Positions 10,700 to 22,655 of a stretch of DNA of 64,000 bases are shown here, one piece after another. This stretch comes from Symsagittifera roscoffensis (taxonomy: Eukaryota > Xenacoelomorpha > Acoela > Convolutidae): assembly GCF_963678635.1 (NCBI RefSeq), contig NC_087062.1, positions 806,001-870,000 on the forward strand. The letters are read 5' to 3'. Under the pieces are notes generated by a model. It made no database searches, was not told the DNA's origin, and saw only the letters and a program-made list of their open reading frames with translations. Position 1 is the first letter of the stretch. Each line of letters opens with the position of its first letter. Both the position numbers and the translations under genes were made by a program.

Positions 10700-11377
10700 A
10701 AACTTGTTGCTTTCACTTTCATTTTTCTCGTTTTTTATACTTTTTTAGTGTTGTTTTTTCCAATTTCTCCCTTGTGTTTGCAAAGAAGTGCAGCTTCGCG
10801 TGTGTTGTAGCTACTAGAAACACCTTTAGTAGTCTAAATTGCGATCTCACTATTATTGAAAAATTGTGTTCAGCAGTATTCAACGCCCATCGAACTCCAA
10901 CTCTAAGCCAGTCTTTTTATTGATAAAAAGTGTATATTTCACAAGAATATTCGGCACAAGGAGAACCACTAGCGATGTATTTAGTACCAATAAAGAATGC
11001 TCAACGATTAACCGCAATTAATTGAAAAGCAAAAGAAAAATAAACAGATCGAATAACAGATTTTCTATTTTTTTGGTCAATTAATCAATAGCCGTCAACT
11101 ATTTACCAAAACAAACACTACTAGAGCATCGCACTTCCATTTAGATAACAAAGAATTCTCTGAAATCTTGAAATAGAAATGTAAAGATATTGTTGCTGAA
11201 AATTTTAAACCAATCAGAAACGTTAGTCGTTCCTATTCACTAAATGATTTTTTTGCATGAAACTAAATAAGCAGAAATTTCGAAATAAGCAGAAAAGATT
11301 TGATAGTATTACAGCCAAGTTGCTGTACAATCCCTGCAGATCTCGAATAATTCTTTTTTTTTCAATTTTCGGTATTT
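10700..11377. other. AT-rich intergenic sequence
   Basis: Holds one extra right-end-like hairpin of E1 (10,783-10,799, loop GCA). Otherwise I see nothing recognisable. Confidence 0.4.
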
Positions 11378-12032
11378 ACACTAGCGAAGCTAGTACGAAC
11401 ATTCTTTTTTTTCCATTGTAAGTCGCAAATATTGTTGCGATTTAAAGCAACAATATTTGCTGCATCGAATTTGGCATTAAGATATTTTGTTGCACCATTG
11501 ATATTTTGTTGCACCTTTACAGCGTTTTGATAATTTGTGCTTTGACATTCGAATAGTTATAAGTTTACACAGTTGATGCATTTTGGTTCATCAAGTGAAC
11601 CGAAGAAAGCTTCAAACAACAACAAAAAAACAATCTCGATTTCAGAAATTTTTAACTCAGTATATCTCTCAGTTTTTTGAAATTCATGATTTATACATAA
11701 TGTGGCTTTATGGTTTGCGATTTAATACATGCAAAATTATAAATTTTTTTTGTGTTTGATGCTACTTTTGCTGCATCGAATTGGCAATTTATTAGCTTAT
11801 GTAGCTGCGTTATTGGTGGCTAGTTTCTAGGGATTCTAAGCATCCGTGGCTGAATGGTTAGTGCATGAGACTCAAACTTGCTAGGTCGCAGATTTTAGCT
11901 AATTCGAGTTTTTGCTAAGCCTCGAGTTTTTACAAGTTCGAGGCTTATTTCTACTTTTTCTTATGCCTCTTGATAGAGCTGCTTTTTGGTCGTGTTCTCG
12001 GAAGTTTTTGCGAAGAGCACCTTCGCCTCTGT
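11378..12032 (+). mobile_element. E1 element copy b with tRNA-Leu/Ser-like segment
   Basis: Left hairpin ACTAGC-GAA-GCTAGT (11,380-11,394), subterminal ACGAAC + T8 + TAAGTCGCAAAT, then GCTGCATCGAATTGGCAATTT and TTATTGGTGGCTAGT, which recur in copy c. At 11,842-11,895 there is a tRNA-like segment with A-box-like TGGCTGAATGGTTAG and an anticodon-like GACTCAAAC, resembling tRNA-Leu(CAA). The right hairpin is GCGAAG-AGCAC-CTTCGC (12,010-12,026) followed by CTCTGT. The most complete copy in the window. Confidence 0.6.
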
Positions 12033-12200
12033 AAAATGTGTAAATAATCAATTATTGCGACAAATAGAGACCACATAATGGGTTTTTAATGCATTATAAC
12101 ATATTGTAGTTCGTTTTTAATTTCAATATAATTGATTGTTTTCTTTACATGAAATCCATAAAAAATGATCACATGTGTAGATGTTCACTCTATTTTGCAG

Positions 12201-12370
12201 CTGTATGCAAAACGTGAACTCGAACGAACACGCCCGTCATCCTGCTGTTCACGATCTGCCCACGTCTCCCCAAACACCCCACGTTCCTTCGCCCCCACGT
12301 CTTACAGTTACCGCCTCCATCCCGCGCCCCGCATCCACTTATGCGCTAAAAATGCAGAAGGGCAAAGAGG
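12201..12370 (+). CDS. Candidate isolated GC-rich exon, unidentified
   Basis: A strong acceptor (TATTTTGCAG, ending 12,200) and a strong donor (AGAGG|GTGAGC at 12,371) bound 170 bases that are far more GC-rich than their surroundings. Two frames are open. The one with an ATG four bases after the acceptor (12,205) encodes a Pro/Thr/Ser/His-rich peptide with no known motif. The ATG-after-acceptor layout resembles the first exons of the other genes here. No second exon was found before the satellite at 12.76 kb. It could equally be chance, or part of a repeat. Confidence 0.3.
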
Positions 12371-12759
12371 GTGAGCTAGGGGAGGGCGCATTTTTATTTA
12401 TTTACTTATCTTGAGTGTACATCAAATAATCAAAGAGCAGACGTCAGATTACTAATTTAGCCCAAGAAAGGATAGTAAGAAAGCCAGAAATAGGCTTGTT
12501 GAACGCTACGCTAACAATGAATCAACAAAATTTAATCAGAGCAGTTATTTTAGCAACAAAAAATTAAAATTTGTATAAATATGCATTCAAAACAAAAACT
12601 TAACACAGGTAGCTCTCGGGTGAAGCTGCTGAATATGCGGCTTCATAAATTAACCTAAAGGTATAAAAAACTAATATAATTTGTAAGATTAAGAGCAGTA
12701 AGATAAGACAAACCAGGGTCCAGCTCAACTCAGCCGGGAAAGCAAGATTCTCCGATTTT

Positions 12760-15700
12760 TTCCTCACTTCCTTTCCTTGAGTCCACGCGCTGGTTCCTTC
12801 GACGAGGTAGCCAGCAGGCCTTAGAATGCACTCAGAGAAGTTAGAAACCTCAGCTTATTCCTCACTTCCTTTCCTTGAGTCCACGCGCTGGTCCCTTCGA
12901 CGAGGTAGCCAGCAGGCCTTAGAATGCACTCAGAGAAGTTAGAAACCTCAGCTTATTCCTCACTTCCTTTCCTTGAGTCCACGCGCTGGTCCCTTCGACG
13001 AGGTAGCCAGCAGGCCTCAGAATGCACTCAGAGATGTTAGAAACCTCAGCTTATTCCTCACTTCCTTTCCTTGAGTCCACGCGCTGGTCCCTTCGACGAG
13101 GTAGCCAGCAGGCCTTAGAATGATCTCAGAGAAGTTAGAAACCTCAGCTTATTCCTCACTTCCTTTCCTTGAGTCCACGCGCTGGTCCCTTCGACGAGGT
13201 AGCCAGCAGGCCTTAGAATGCACTCAGAGATGTTAGAAACCTCAGCTTATTCCTCACTTCCTTTCCTTGAGTCCACGCGCTGGTTCCTTCGACGAGGTAG
13301 CCAGCAGGCCTTAGAATGCACTCAGAGAAGTTAGAAACCTCAGCTTATTCCTCACTTCCTTTCCTTGAGTCCACGCGCTGGTCCCTTCGACGAGGTAGCC
13401 AGCAGGCCTTAGAATGCACTCAGAGAAGTTAGAAACCTCAGCTTATTCCTCACTTCCTTTCCTTGAGTCCACGCGCTGGTCCCTTCGACGAGGTAGCCAG
13501 CAGGCCTTAGAATGCACTCAGAGATGTTAGAAACCTCAGCTTATTCCTCACTTCCTTTCCTTGAGTCCACGCGCTGGTCCCTTCGACGAGGTAGCCAGCA
13601 GGCCTTAGAATGAACTCAGAGAAGTTAGAAACCTCAGCTTATTCCTCACTTTCTTTCCTTGAGTCCACGCGCTGGTCCCTTCGACGAGGTAGCCAGCAGG
13701 CCTTAGAATGCACTCAGAGAAGTTAGAAACCTCAGCTTATTCCTCACTTCCTTTCCTTGAGTCCACGCGCTGGTCCCTTCGACGAGGTAGCCAGCAGGCC
13801 TTAGAATGCACTCAGAGAAGTTAGAAACCTCAACTTATTCCTCACTTCCTTTCCTTGAGTCCACGCGCTGGTCCCTTCGACGAGGTAGCCAGCAGGCCTT
13901 AGAATGCACTCAGAGAAGTTAGAAACCTCAGCTTATTCCTCACTTCCTTTCCTTGAGTCCACGCGCTGGTCCCTTCGACGAGGTAGCCAGCAGGCCTTAG
14001 AATGCACTCAGAGAAGTTAGAAACCTCAGCTTATTCCTCACTTCCTTTCCTTGAGTCCACGCGCTGGTCCCTTCGACGAGGTAGCCAGCAGGCCTTAGAA
14101 TGCACTCAGAGAAGTTAGAAACCTCAGCTTATTCCTCACATCCTTTCCTTGAGTCCACGCGCTGGTCCCTTCGACGAGGTAGCCAGCAGGCCTTAGAATG
14201 CACTCAGAGAAGTTATAAACCTCAGCTTATTCCTCACTTCCTTTCCTTGAGTCCACGCGCTGGTCCCTTCGACGAGGTAGCCAGCAGGCCTTAGAATGCA
14301 CTCAGAGAAGTTAGAAACCTCAGATTATTCCTCACTTCTTTTCCTTGAGTCCACGCGCTGGTCCCTTCGACGAGGTGGCCAGCAGGCCTTAGAATGCACT
14401 CAGAGAAGTTACAAACCTCAGCTTATTTCTCACTTCCTTTCCTTGAGTACACGCGCTGGTCCCCTCGACGAGGTAGCCAGCAGGCCTTAGAATGCACTCA
14501 GAGAAGTTAGAAACCTCAGCTTATTCCTCACATCCTTTCCTTGAGTCCACGCGCTGGTCCCTTCGACGAGGTAGCCAGCACGCCTTAGAATGCACTCAGA
14601 GAAGTTAGAAACCTCAGCTTATTCCTCACTTCCTTTCCTTGAGTCCACGCGCTGGTCCCTTCGACGAGGTAGCCAGCAGGCCTTAGAATGCACTCAGAGA
14701 AGTTAGAAACCTCAACTTATTCCTCACTTCCTTTCCTTGAGTCCACGCGCTGGTCCCTTCGACGAGGTAGCCAGCAGGCCTTAGAATGCACTCAGAGAAG
14801 TTAGAAACCTCAGCTTATTCCTCACTTCCTTTCCTTGAGTCCACGCGCTGGTCCCTTCGACGAGGTAGCCAGCAGGCCTTAGAATGCACTCAGAGAAGTT
14901 AGAAACCTCAGCTTATTCCTCACTTCCTTTCCTTGAGTCCACGCGCTGGTCCCTTCGACGAGGTAGCCAGCAGGCCTTAGAATGCACTCAGAGAAGTTAG
15001 AAACCTCAACTTATTCTTCACTTCCTTTCCTTGAGTCCACGCGCTGGTCCCTTCGACGAGGTAGCCAGCAGGCCTTAGAATGCACTCAGAGAAGTTAGAA
15101 ACCTCAGCTTATTCCTCACTTCCTTTCCTTGAGTCCACGCGCTGGTCCCTTCGACGAGGTAGCCAGCAGGCCTTAGAATGCACTCAGAGAAGTTAGAAAC
15201 CTCAGCTTATTCCTCACTTCCTTTCCTTGAGTCCACGCGCTGGTCCCTTCGACGAGGTAGCCAGCAGGCCTTAGAATGCACTCAGAGAAGTTAGAAACCT
15301 CAACTTATTCCTCACTTCCTTTCCTTGAGTCCACGCGCTGGTCCCTTCGACAAGGTAGCCAGCAGGCCTTAAAATGCACTCAGAGAAGTTAGAAATCTCA
15401 GCTTATTCCTCACTTCCTTTCCTTGAGTCCACGCGCTGGTCCCTTCGACGAGGTAGCCAGCAGGCCTTAGAATGCACTCAGAGAAGTTAGAAACCTCAGC
15501 TTATTCCTCACTTCCTTTCCTTGAGTCCACGCGCTGGTCCCTTCGACGAGGTAGCCAGCAGGCCTTAGAATGCACTCAGAGAAGTTAGAAACCTCAGCTT
15601 ATTCCTCACTTCCTTTCCTTGAGTTCACGCGCTGGTCCCTTCGACGAGGTAGCCAGCAGGCCTTAGAATGCACTCAGAGAAGTTAGAAACCTCAACTTAT

Positions 15701-16385
15701 TCCTCACTTCCTTTCCTTGAGTCCACGCGCTGGTCCCTTCGACGAGGTAGCCAGCAGGCCTTAGAATGCACTCAGAGAAGTTAGAAACCTCAGCTTATTC
15801 CTCACTTCCTTTCCTTGAGTCCACGCGCTGGTCCCTTCGACGAGGTAGCCAGCAGGCCTTAGAATGCACTCAGAGAAGTTAGAAACCTCAGCTTATTCCT
15901 CACTTCCTTTCCTTGAGTCCACGCGCTGGTCCCTTCGACGAGGTAGCCAGCAGGACTTAAAATGCACTCAGAGAAGTTAGAAACCTCAGCTTATTCCTCA
16001 CTTCCTTTCCTTGAGTCCACGCGCTGGTCCCTTCGACGAGGTAGCCAGCAGGCCTTAGAATGCACTCAGAGAAGTTAGAAACCTCAGCTTATTCCTCACT
16101 TCCTTTCCTTGAGTCACGCGCTGGTCCCTTCGACGAGGTAGCCAGCAGGCCTTAGAATGCACTCAGAGAAGTTAGAAACCTCAGCTTATTCCTCACTTCC
16201 TTTCCTTGAGTCCACGCGCTGGTCCCTTCGACGAGGTAGCCAGCAGGCCTTAGAATGCACTCAGAGAAGTTAGAAACCTCAGCTTTTTCCTCACTTCCTT
16301 TCCTTGAGTCCACGCGCTGGTCCCTTCGACGAGGTAGCCAGCAGGCCTTAGAATGCACTCAGAGAAGTTAGAAACCTCAGCTTAT
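12760..16385 (+). repeat. Satellite array, 37 copies of a 98-bp unit
   Basis: The landmark GACGAGGTAGCCAGCAGG recurs every 98 bases from 12,801 to 16,328: 36 intervals total 3,527 bases, one unit being 1 base short at about 16,115. Copies differ by only a few substitutions. Diagnostic variants recur at multiples of 98: five-unit spacing in the first kilobase and three-unit spacing between 14.7 and 15.3 kb. That points to higher-order units. The open frames of 60-70 codons inside it are by-products of the period. Each unit is GC-richer than the flanks and contains a TTCGA core. Confidence 0.97.
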
Positions 16386-18300
16386 ATTTTTTTCCGATGC
16401 GTCTTAGATCGGACATTATATAGAAGTTCATTTGTCTGCTTATTATGTCATCGGTTCTTTTTAATTTAATGGTCTTGTTTATTTTCTTAATCTGAAACTC
16501 AATTCTGATTTGCTGAAAGTAGTTTTCCATCATTGTCTCTCCGTTATAAGAGACGCCACTGTTGCCGCAAAGTAGTTTGCTTACCCAGTCTCTAAACATA
16601 CAGTACCTACTAATCCCCGAATAGTTGGTATGCTACAGCAAATTCTTTGCATAAACATGACTGGGGTCAGTTAACTAATCGTTTAACGCTAACTCAAGGG
16701 GGTTGCGAAGTTAGACGACAAACAAATTAGGCAATCTTAATAAAACGCAATTTAGAAGATATGTTATTTAATACGAAGTCACAGTTTTACAAAAAGTGAA
16801 AATGACCTCAAAACATCAAACTTTTTTTTATTATAAACTGATAAAGTATTTAATCCAAACAGTATAGTTCAATTGTGAAATGCCTAAATAATAAAGCCGT
16901 GACATGTAATTACTTGATGTGCGTTAAGGAAAGCTGAAACCGAAAGTTAATTGCAGTCAGCGAATAGTTTTCAATTACAGCACAATAACAGCTAAATGTC
17001 AAAAATCTCGTCTGAATTACGTTGCATTAACAACGGAGAGACGCCATTATGTGCTCTCGATCGTGAGGCGCCAGTGAATACTCGATCGTGAAATACTCGA
17101 TTTCCTTAGCTGTTTGTGAACCAATTTCAGAGAACGAGGACAAAGATTCTGCAACAAGTGCACAAGAAAACTAATAGTAGATTGGAAAAAAAATACGATA
17201 AATTTTCGAATGCTCAATTCTGATTTGCTGAAAGTCGTTTTCCATCATTGTCTCTCCGTTTTAAGAGACGTTATTGAAGTTATAGGAAGAGCAGCTGAGA
17301 GTTAAATTAACGGACAGGCAAACCGATACCGTTGACTTATTTATACTCGAGTTGGCTGAATGCATTCTTACCGAAACGATTTAACATTAATTCTAGCAAA
17401 TCTGAATTCAAAATGGCATATCATTCAGACACGGAAGGTGAACGTGAAAACATGCCATTGACATGTGGATACAACTAGCGTTGTTCAAGACAATTTAGTG
17501 TTCATCTCAAGAACCACTCAAAATTGCAACAATGTTGTGGACATAACTGAAAAAAATACGATAAGGCGGCTTGAATCGCTATACCCGAAGGATCGTGCCG
17601 CAGAATTCTCGATGTCATTAGCTATTTGTTAAACAATTCAGAGAAAGAAGATATAAAATCTGGAACAGTTGTAGTAGAAAAACGAATTGCTGCTCAAAAA
17701 ACAAATACGAAAACCATAAGATAAAATTTAGAAAAGATGAGCTGAAAGTTAAATTAACAAATCGTGAAAGTTTTACTGTTGACTTATCTTCACTCGAGTT
17801 GGCTCCAAGCGATCTTTCTAAAATGATATGATTTCAATTTGAAAAAATCTGAATTTAAAGATGGCGTATCATCTATATATTATTTGAAAGTCTGAATGCG
17901 CAGTTTTTAACTGAACGAACGTAACGTTTTGAATTTGACGAGTGCAAAGCTTAAGGAAATTCTCTATAAAGCTTAATGTCTAAGAGAATGCGAAAAATGT
18001 TCTAGATATCGAAGTTTCATCGGTTCAGTAGCTTGCTTGAATAACTTTTTTGCGGAGCATCCAAGATTTCATAAACTTAAGAACTTGAAACTCTCACCCT
18101 CGGAACTGCCAGGGTTCATTCAGGTGTACTGTCAGTTTTTAGATCTGGTGTTAATGATCTTGCGAAAGCTTTTTGGTAAAGGGGAAGTTTTTTATTTGCT
18201 GAAGATACGAATATTACAGGTTTTATTTGCTCTATAGAAGTTTTCAATAGCGATCTCAATGCAGTCAGCATTTGGCTTAACGATAATAAACTTCAATGTT
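16386..18300. other. Intergenic AT-rich sequence with a 60-bp direct repeat
   Basis: A block of about 60 bases (CTCAATTCTGATTTGCTGAA .. GTCTCTCCGTT..AAGAGACG) occurs at 16,496-16,555 and again, nearly identical, at 17,212-17,271. The bases between show loosely repeated pieces, such as 'ACTCGA' stretches at 17,080-17,100. No gene recognised. Confidence 0.5.
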
Positions 18301-18302
18301 CA

Positions 18303-20008
18303 TTACATAAGCGAAGCGAAGTGTATTATTACGAACAAATTTTTTTTCCTAAGTCGCAAATAAAAGTGCTCATTAGTGGCTTTTTTGGTATATTTCAATT
18401 TGATCATATTTGAGCGTATTTAAGAATTTTATAATTTAAAGCATATAGTGCTGTTTCATTTTTGGCTAGTATTAGGTCCTGTTTGAAATCAACAGGTGTT
18501 ATGAAAATGTATGGGATTTAATTTTTTTTGCGACCCTTTGAAAAATTTTTGCTTTTCGCAAAAATTTCATTTTTTCTCAAAAGCTACTGAACCAGTTTTC
18601 TAAACAATGGTGTCATTAGAAAAGCTGGCTGCTATTCTATGTGCCTGCATTTTTTGCTAGTCTCTTTTCAGTTTACACCACGTTCTACTGCTTTCGAAAA
18701 TTTCAGGGGAATTTTAGACATATTTGATTTTGAATTTGTTCATTTTCTCAAATAATAAATGTGTAAATCTGAGATGAAAGTTTAAACTAAAACACTTATC
18801 ATTGGAATCTCTCCTTCTCAAGCGGATATTCCCCCCTAAATTTGAAGAAAAAGTGATGGCCTCAACAAGCCCATTTTTTTGACATTTTGGTGTATTTTTT
18901 TGACTGTTCGCAAAAACTACTCTGCGAAATCGGAGAATAAAAATTCAACCGGAAAAAAAAACGTGGTATGCGAACCTTCCCTGCTCAAGCGGTTTTGCCC
19001 TACGTTTTGAAAAAATATGGCTTTAGAAAATGTACAGTTTTTGAAACTTTGCCCGTTTTTTGGAAACTTCTTTTTTTTTTCTTCAAAAACTAACCTGCTG
19101 ATCTTGAGGTTGGTTGATAATTCATTCCAACCAACTTCGTGCTAAGATTTTTTTCTGCGTTATCTGTTTCGCCTCATTTGTTTTGTAGAAAATCCGATAT
19201 GAACATCGGAAAAATCCATTTTTTGAAGTTTTTACTGTTTTTTTTTTTGAAAAGAAATTTATCACTGTTCTCGAAAGCTACTAGCTAAAGCCGAAAGTAA
19301 GTATTCATTCTTAAAATCAGGGTTTGGAAATCTTCCCTGCATACGAAAATATTCTCATGCTTTAGTAGAGAAAATTTTATGAATTTAGGAAAAGCCAACT
19401 TTTCAATTTTTGATCCTTTTTGAAATCTTTTTCAATTTTTTTTTCGAAAACTACCCAGCAAAATCTGAGATAAAGAATTCAGTTGAAAGGTTGATTAGTA
19501 GTTTTTTTCTTTAAATATGCAGCTAGTCCACTACTTAAGCAGAAAAAGCACTGGGGTTTTGCGTTAAGTCCATTTTTGAAACTTTCAAAATTACGCATTT
19601 CAGTATCAGTACAAAATATGATCAAAATATTAAAATATGTGAATCTAGCATAAACTGGGCAACTAGTTTTTCTTCCAAGTGTCCGTGGCGCGATTGAGAG
19701 GAAGTGGAAATCCTAATCAACCGGTAGAAGATACAAATACGGAACATTGAAATAGTTACACTTTTTTTGGTCGAGTTTCCTGCATCGCATTGGCAATTTG
19801 AAACTGCAGCTGCTTTATTGGTGGCTAGTGTTAGTAAATTTACGAGCGGCCATGAAGCAGATGTGAGAACGTGTTACTCCCAAGCCTTGCAAAAAAGTTT
19901 CTGAAGGTGTCTTTTAAACCTTCTGTTAATTCACTGTGTTTTGCTTGTTTAGAGATTTTTTTTGCATTTTCCTCGCTTGTTTGCGAAGCGCAGCTTCGCC
20001 TCTGTGTG
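18303..20008 (+). mobile_element. E1 element copy c, interrupted by a tandem array
   Basis: The left end has an imperfect GCGAAGC hairpin at 18,305-18,325, then ATTACGAAC, a T-run and TAAGTCGCAAAT. The E1 interior (CTGCATCGCATTGGCAATTT, TTATTGGTGGCTAGT) resumes at about 19,780. The right end is a perfect 7-bp hairpin GCGAAGC-GCA-GCTTCGC (19,983-19,999) followed by CTCTGTGT. The 18.54-19.62 kb tandem array lies between the two halves. Either the array inserted into, or grew within, an E1 copy, or two E1 halves lie on each side by chance. Confidence 0.5.
18540..19620 (+). repeat. Diverged tandem array, unit about 165-180 bp
   Basis: The phrase 'CTCAAAAACTAC..CTGAGAT' recurs in diverged form at about 18,574, 18,906, 19,082, 19,270 and 19,440. 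Each is followed by similar T-rich text and an 'AAGCGG/CCCT' segment. The same phrase and order occur in an array at 60.96-62.0 kb. Units are strongly diverged, so the array is old. Confidence 0.55.
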
Positions 20009-22119
20009 ATAAGTTAATATGGCACGCCAAAGTGCTTGCACAAAAACAGGATATTTCCAAATCATGCAAGCACATCCACATTAACTCAAAAGTGATGATT
20101 TTTCTTTCATATAAAGTCTGTAAAAACTAAATTGCCCGAGCAGTGCGTTATAATTTTAAAACTGAGACATTATGTCTAATCATATTTTAAGTGATTTTGT
20201 CTCTTTAGATACATAATGCAGTACGGAATACTAAGATATAGAGGTAGGAGTTATAGCTCCCGCTACTTTTGTATATGTAGCAAAAGAAAATCGTGCCACG
20301 TATTTTCATTAAGTTGAGCTGTAAAAATATAAGGACTGGCTTTCAAAACGCTAATTTTTTGAACGTTCATGAACTATATTTTTGAGCTGCTATGGTTTGT
20401 TTTATGAGCAATTTCGCGCCTATAAAGCTTGACTTTTCTAAAAAGAAAAAGAAGTTTCAATATACAATACTAGTAGAGCTACCAAAGGTCTAATCAAATT
20501 TTCCTTTTTGAAGGACTAAAATTAAACAAGCATTTTTGAGCTATCGTGGTGCAAAGCTTTCTGTTGTTTTGAACGAGAGTAATTTCCCTCAAAACTAACT
20601 TGTTTTTCTCATTTTAAAAACCAATTTATAGCTTTGAACTAATATAACAATTTATAACTCAGTTTGAAGTAATGAAGAATTGAATTTTCAGTAAACCCAA
20701 AGGGGTTTAACAATTTGGTTTTGTTTTAAAGGAAATGAGTATAGACATTTTCTTGCATGCTCGAGGGTTAGAGATTTTTCATTGTAACAAGCGGAATTTT
20801 AGTACGGTAATTTCTGCGACCAATAGGAATTTTCCTGAAATTCTTTAAATTATTCAGGTTTTTACCTTAGGCTTAAATCAACTAAAAGAACTTGAATTTT
20901 ATGCGCCAAGTTGATTATTTAAGATTAAGGCAGCAAAGCATGTGATCCCCATGGATTTGTTAGCTGTGCTCACTGATGCATATAAATATTCTTCAAAATT
21001 ATCTGATATTAATCTATACTAACAGAGAAATAAATTCTTTTTCACTTTTTGAAATATGAAAATGGCATTGTATGACATCGGCCTTTTAAATTCCTTTTTA
21101 AGTTTGAAAGTTAAAATGTTTGTGAATTTCAGTAGTTTTGGAGACATTTTGGTCAAAAATAACTCAAAATTTGATTTTATAAGTTGTTGTATTATTGAAC
21201 AAATAAATCAAAATTTGATTTTATAAGTTGTTGTATTATTGAAATAGAAATCCCTGATGGATGAATCTAGATAAATTGTACGGTTGCTTTACATATCACT
21301 GTTTTTGTTTAAGTTTTGAGAAGCTGTTTCTACGTTCAACGAGCTATTTGAAGCACTATAGTTTTTCTTAATGCGTGATCTGATAAACCTTCCTACAAAT
21401 CTTTTATCAGTTTTGTTTTGCTCTGCTTTTGTTTGCTCTGCTTTAATTGTTTTTATTGTTGTGGCGGTTGTTGAAGTACTTGGGTAAGTGCAAAAAAATG
21501 TTAATGATAAGATTCAGAAATGCTGTTTAAACTAGCTAGAGGTTTAAAGATAGAAATTTTGGGTCAGATTGGTTAATTACTTGAGAAAACCGTCTGCTCC
21601 TTCAATGTAAGCGGAGGTGAGGGGCACTGCTGCTGGTTGTGTAATGCTGGAAGATATTTTTTTCTAAAGAAGCTTGAGCTTTGCTTCATACTAAGTTTAA
21701 AATCGACGAATCAATTAGTGGTAGTAATAGTTGTAGTAGTCGTAAAATATTCAATTTACCCGTGGAAATTTATATTAGTCAAACAAAAGTGTTGTGACGT
21801 TAAGTTGGCAATTTTCACGATCCTGTAGAAAAAACATTTTCGTTGTGTGGACGTTAGAAAATTTGCTGAGCTTCAACTGGAGATGTGAAGTTTTTCTGAG
21901 AGTCCCATTTGGTTCCTGGATTTCGAACAAATCAGCAAAGTTTAAGCAACTCGCTCTGAGACGAACTGAAGAATCGTATGTCCCTCCCTTTCAGTTATTT
22001 AGTAAGCTATCGTCAGCCTATTTGAAATTTACAGCAGCTCGTAAACATTTTTAGAGCCGTAAAACTGTAAACATCAGAGTAATTGGATGACTCGAATTGA
22101 CTCAACCTTTTATATTCAG
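20009..22119. other. Intergenic AT-rich sequence
   Basis: No gene recognised; the small open frames have no motif. It includes a perfect local direct repeat of about 35 bases (21,164-21,199 and 21,209-21,243, reading TCAAAATTTGATTTTATAAG and onward). Confidence 0.4.
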
Positions 22120-22655
22120 AAACCAAGCAAGACAAGACTGCTCATATCAGGGCGAAGCCCTGAATGTTCGGACTGACTTTTAAGGTTTGTGGAGCAGCAG
22201 TAAAAACATAAAAAATTAAATCAAATAAAATAAAATGAAAATTTTTTTTCCCCAAAATTTGAATTTTTTTAAATGAAAATCATCCCCCCACACGCCATAT
22301 AAATTACAAAACGATAGATTTCGTTCCTCGTAACAAATCAATTATGGCAACTAAGCTTCTTTCAACTAATTTGGAACAATTTCTAAGACGGATTAAATCT
22401 CCGCTTACGCGTTAATAGCGCGAAATATATCGCTCGTTAATTGTCTCAAATTGGCCAAAATGGCAATCTTTAAAGCCCCATAACCTTACGAAAAATGATC
22501 ACAGCTGAAATATCTTTTCAAATTTAAGCTCAAGACAACAATACTTTTTGAATGATAAAAAAAAATTCCGTCAAAAATGGCTAGTTAAAAAGTCGAAATT
22601 TGTCCGAAGAAAAAAAAACCCACCCCGAGCACAAATATTCCGTTACTTTCGTATC
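22120..22655 (+). mobile_element. E2 element, hairpin-ended dispersed repeat
   Basis: Near its left end is a perfect hairpin TCAGGGC-GAA-GCCCTGA (22,147-22,163), followed by GTTCGGACTG. The body is shared, in reverse orientation, with 51.35-51.51 kb, 40.44-40.81 kb and 59.59-60.31 kb. Shared blocks include the 'CATCCCCCCACACGCC' segment, 'CTCCGCTTACGCGTTAATAGCGC', 'TCTTTTCAAATTTAAGCTCAAGAC' in pieces and 'CCGTCAAAAATGGCTAG'. No coding capacity. Confidence 0.6.

Noticed and set aside
12760-16385. Direct repeats resembling a CRISPR array, and many 60-70 codon frames inside
   Set aside because: The repeat is contiguous with no unique spacers, the host is eukaryotic, and the open frames only reflect the 98-base period.
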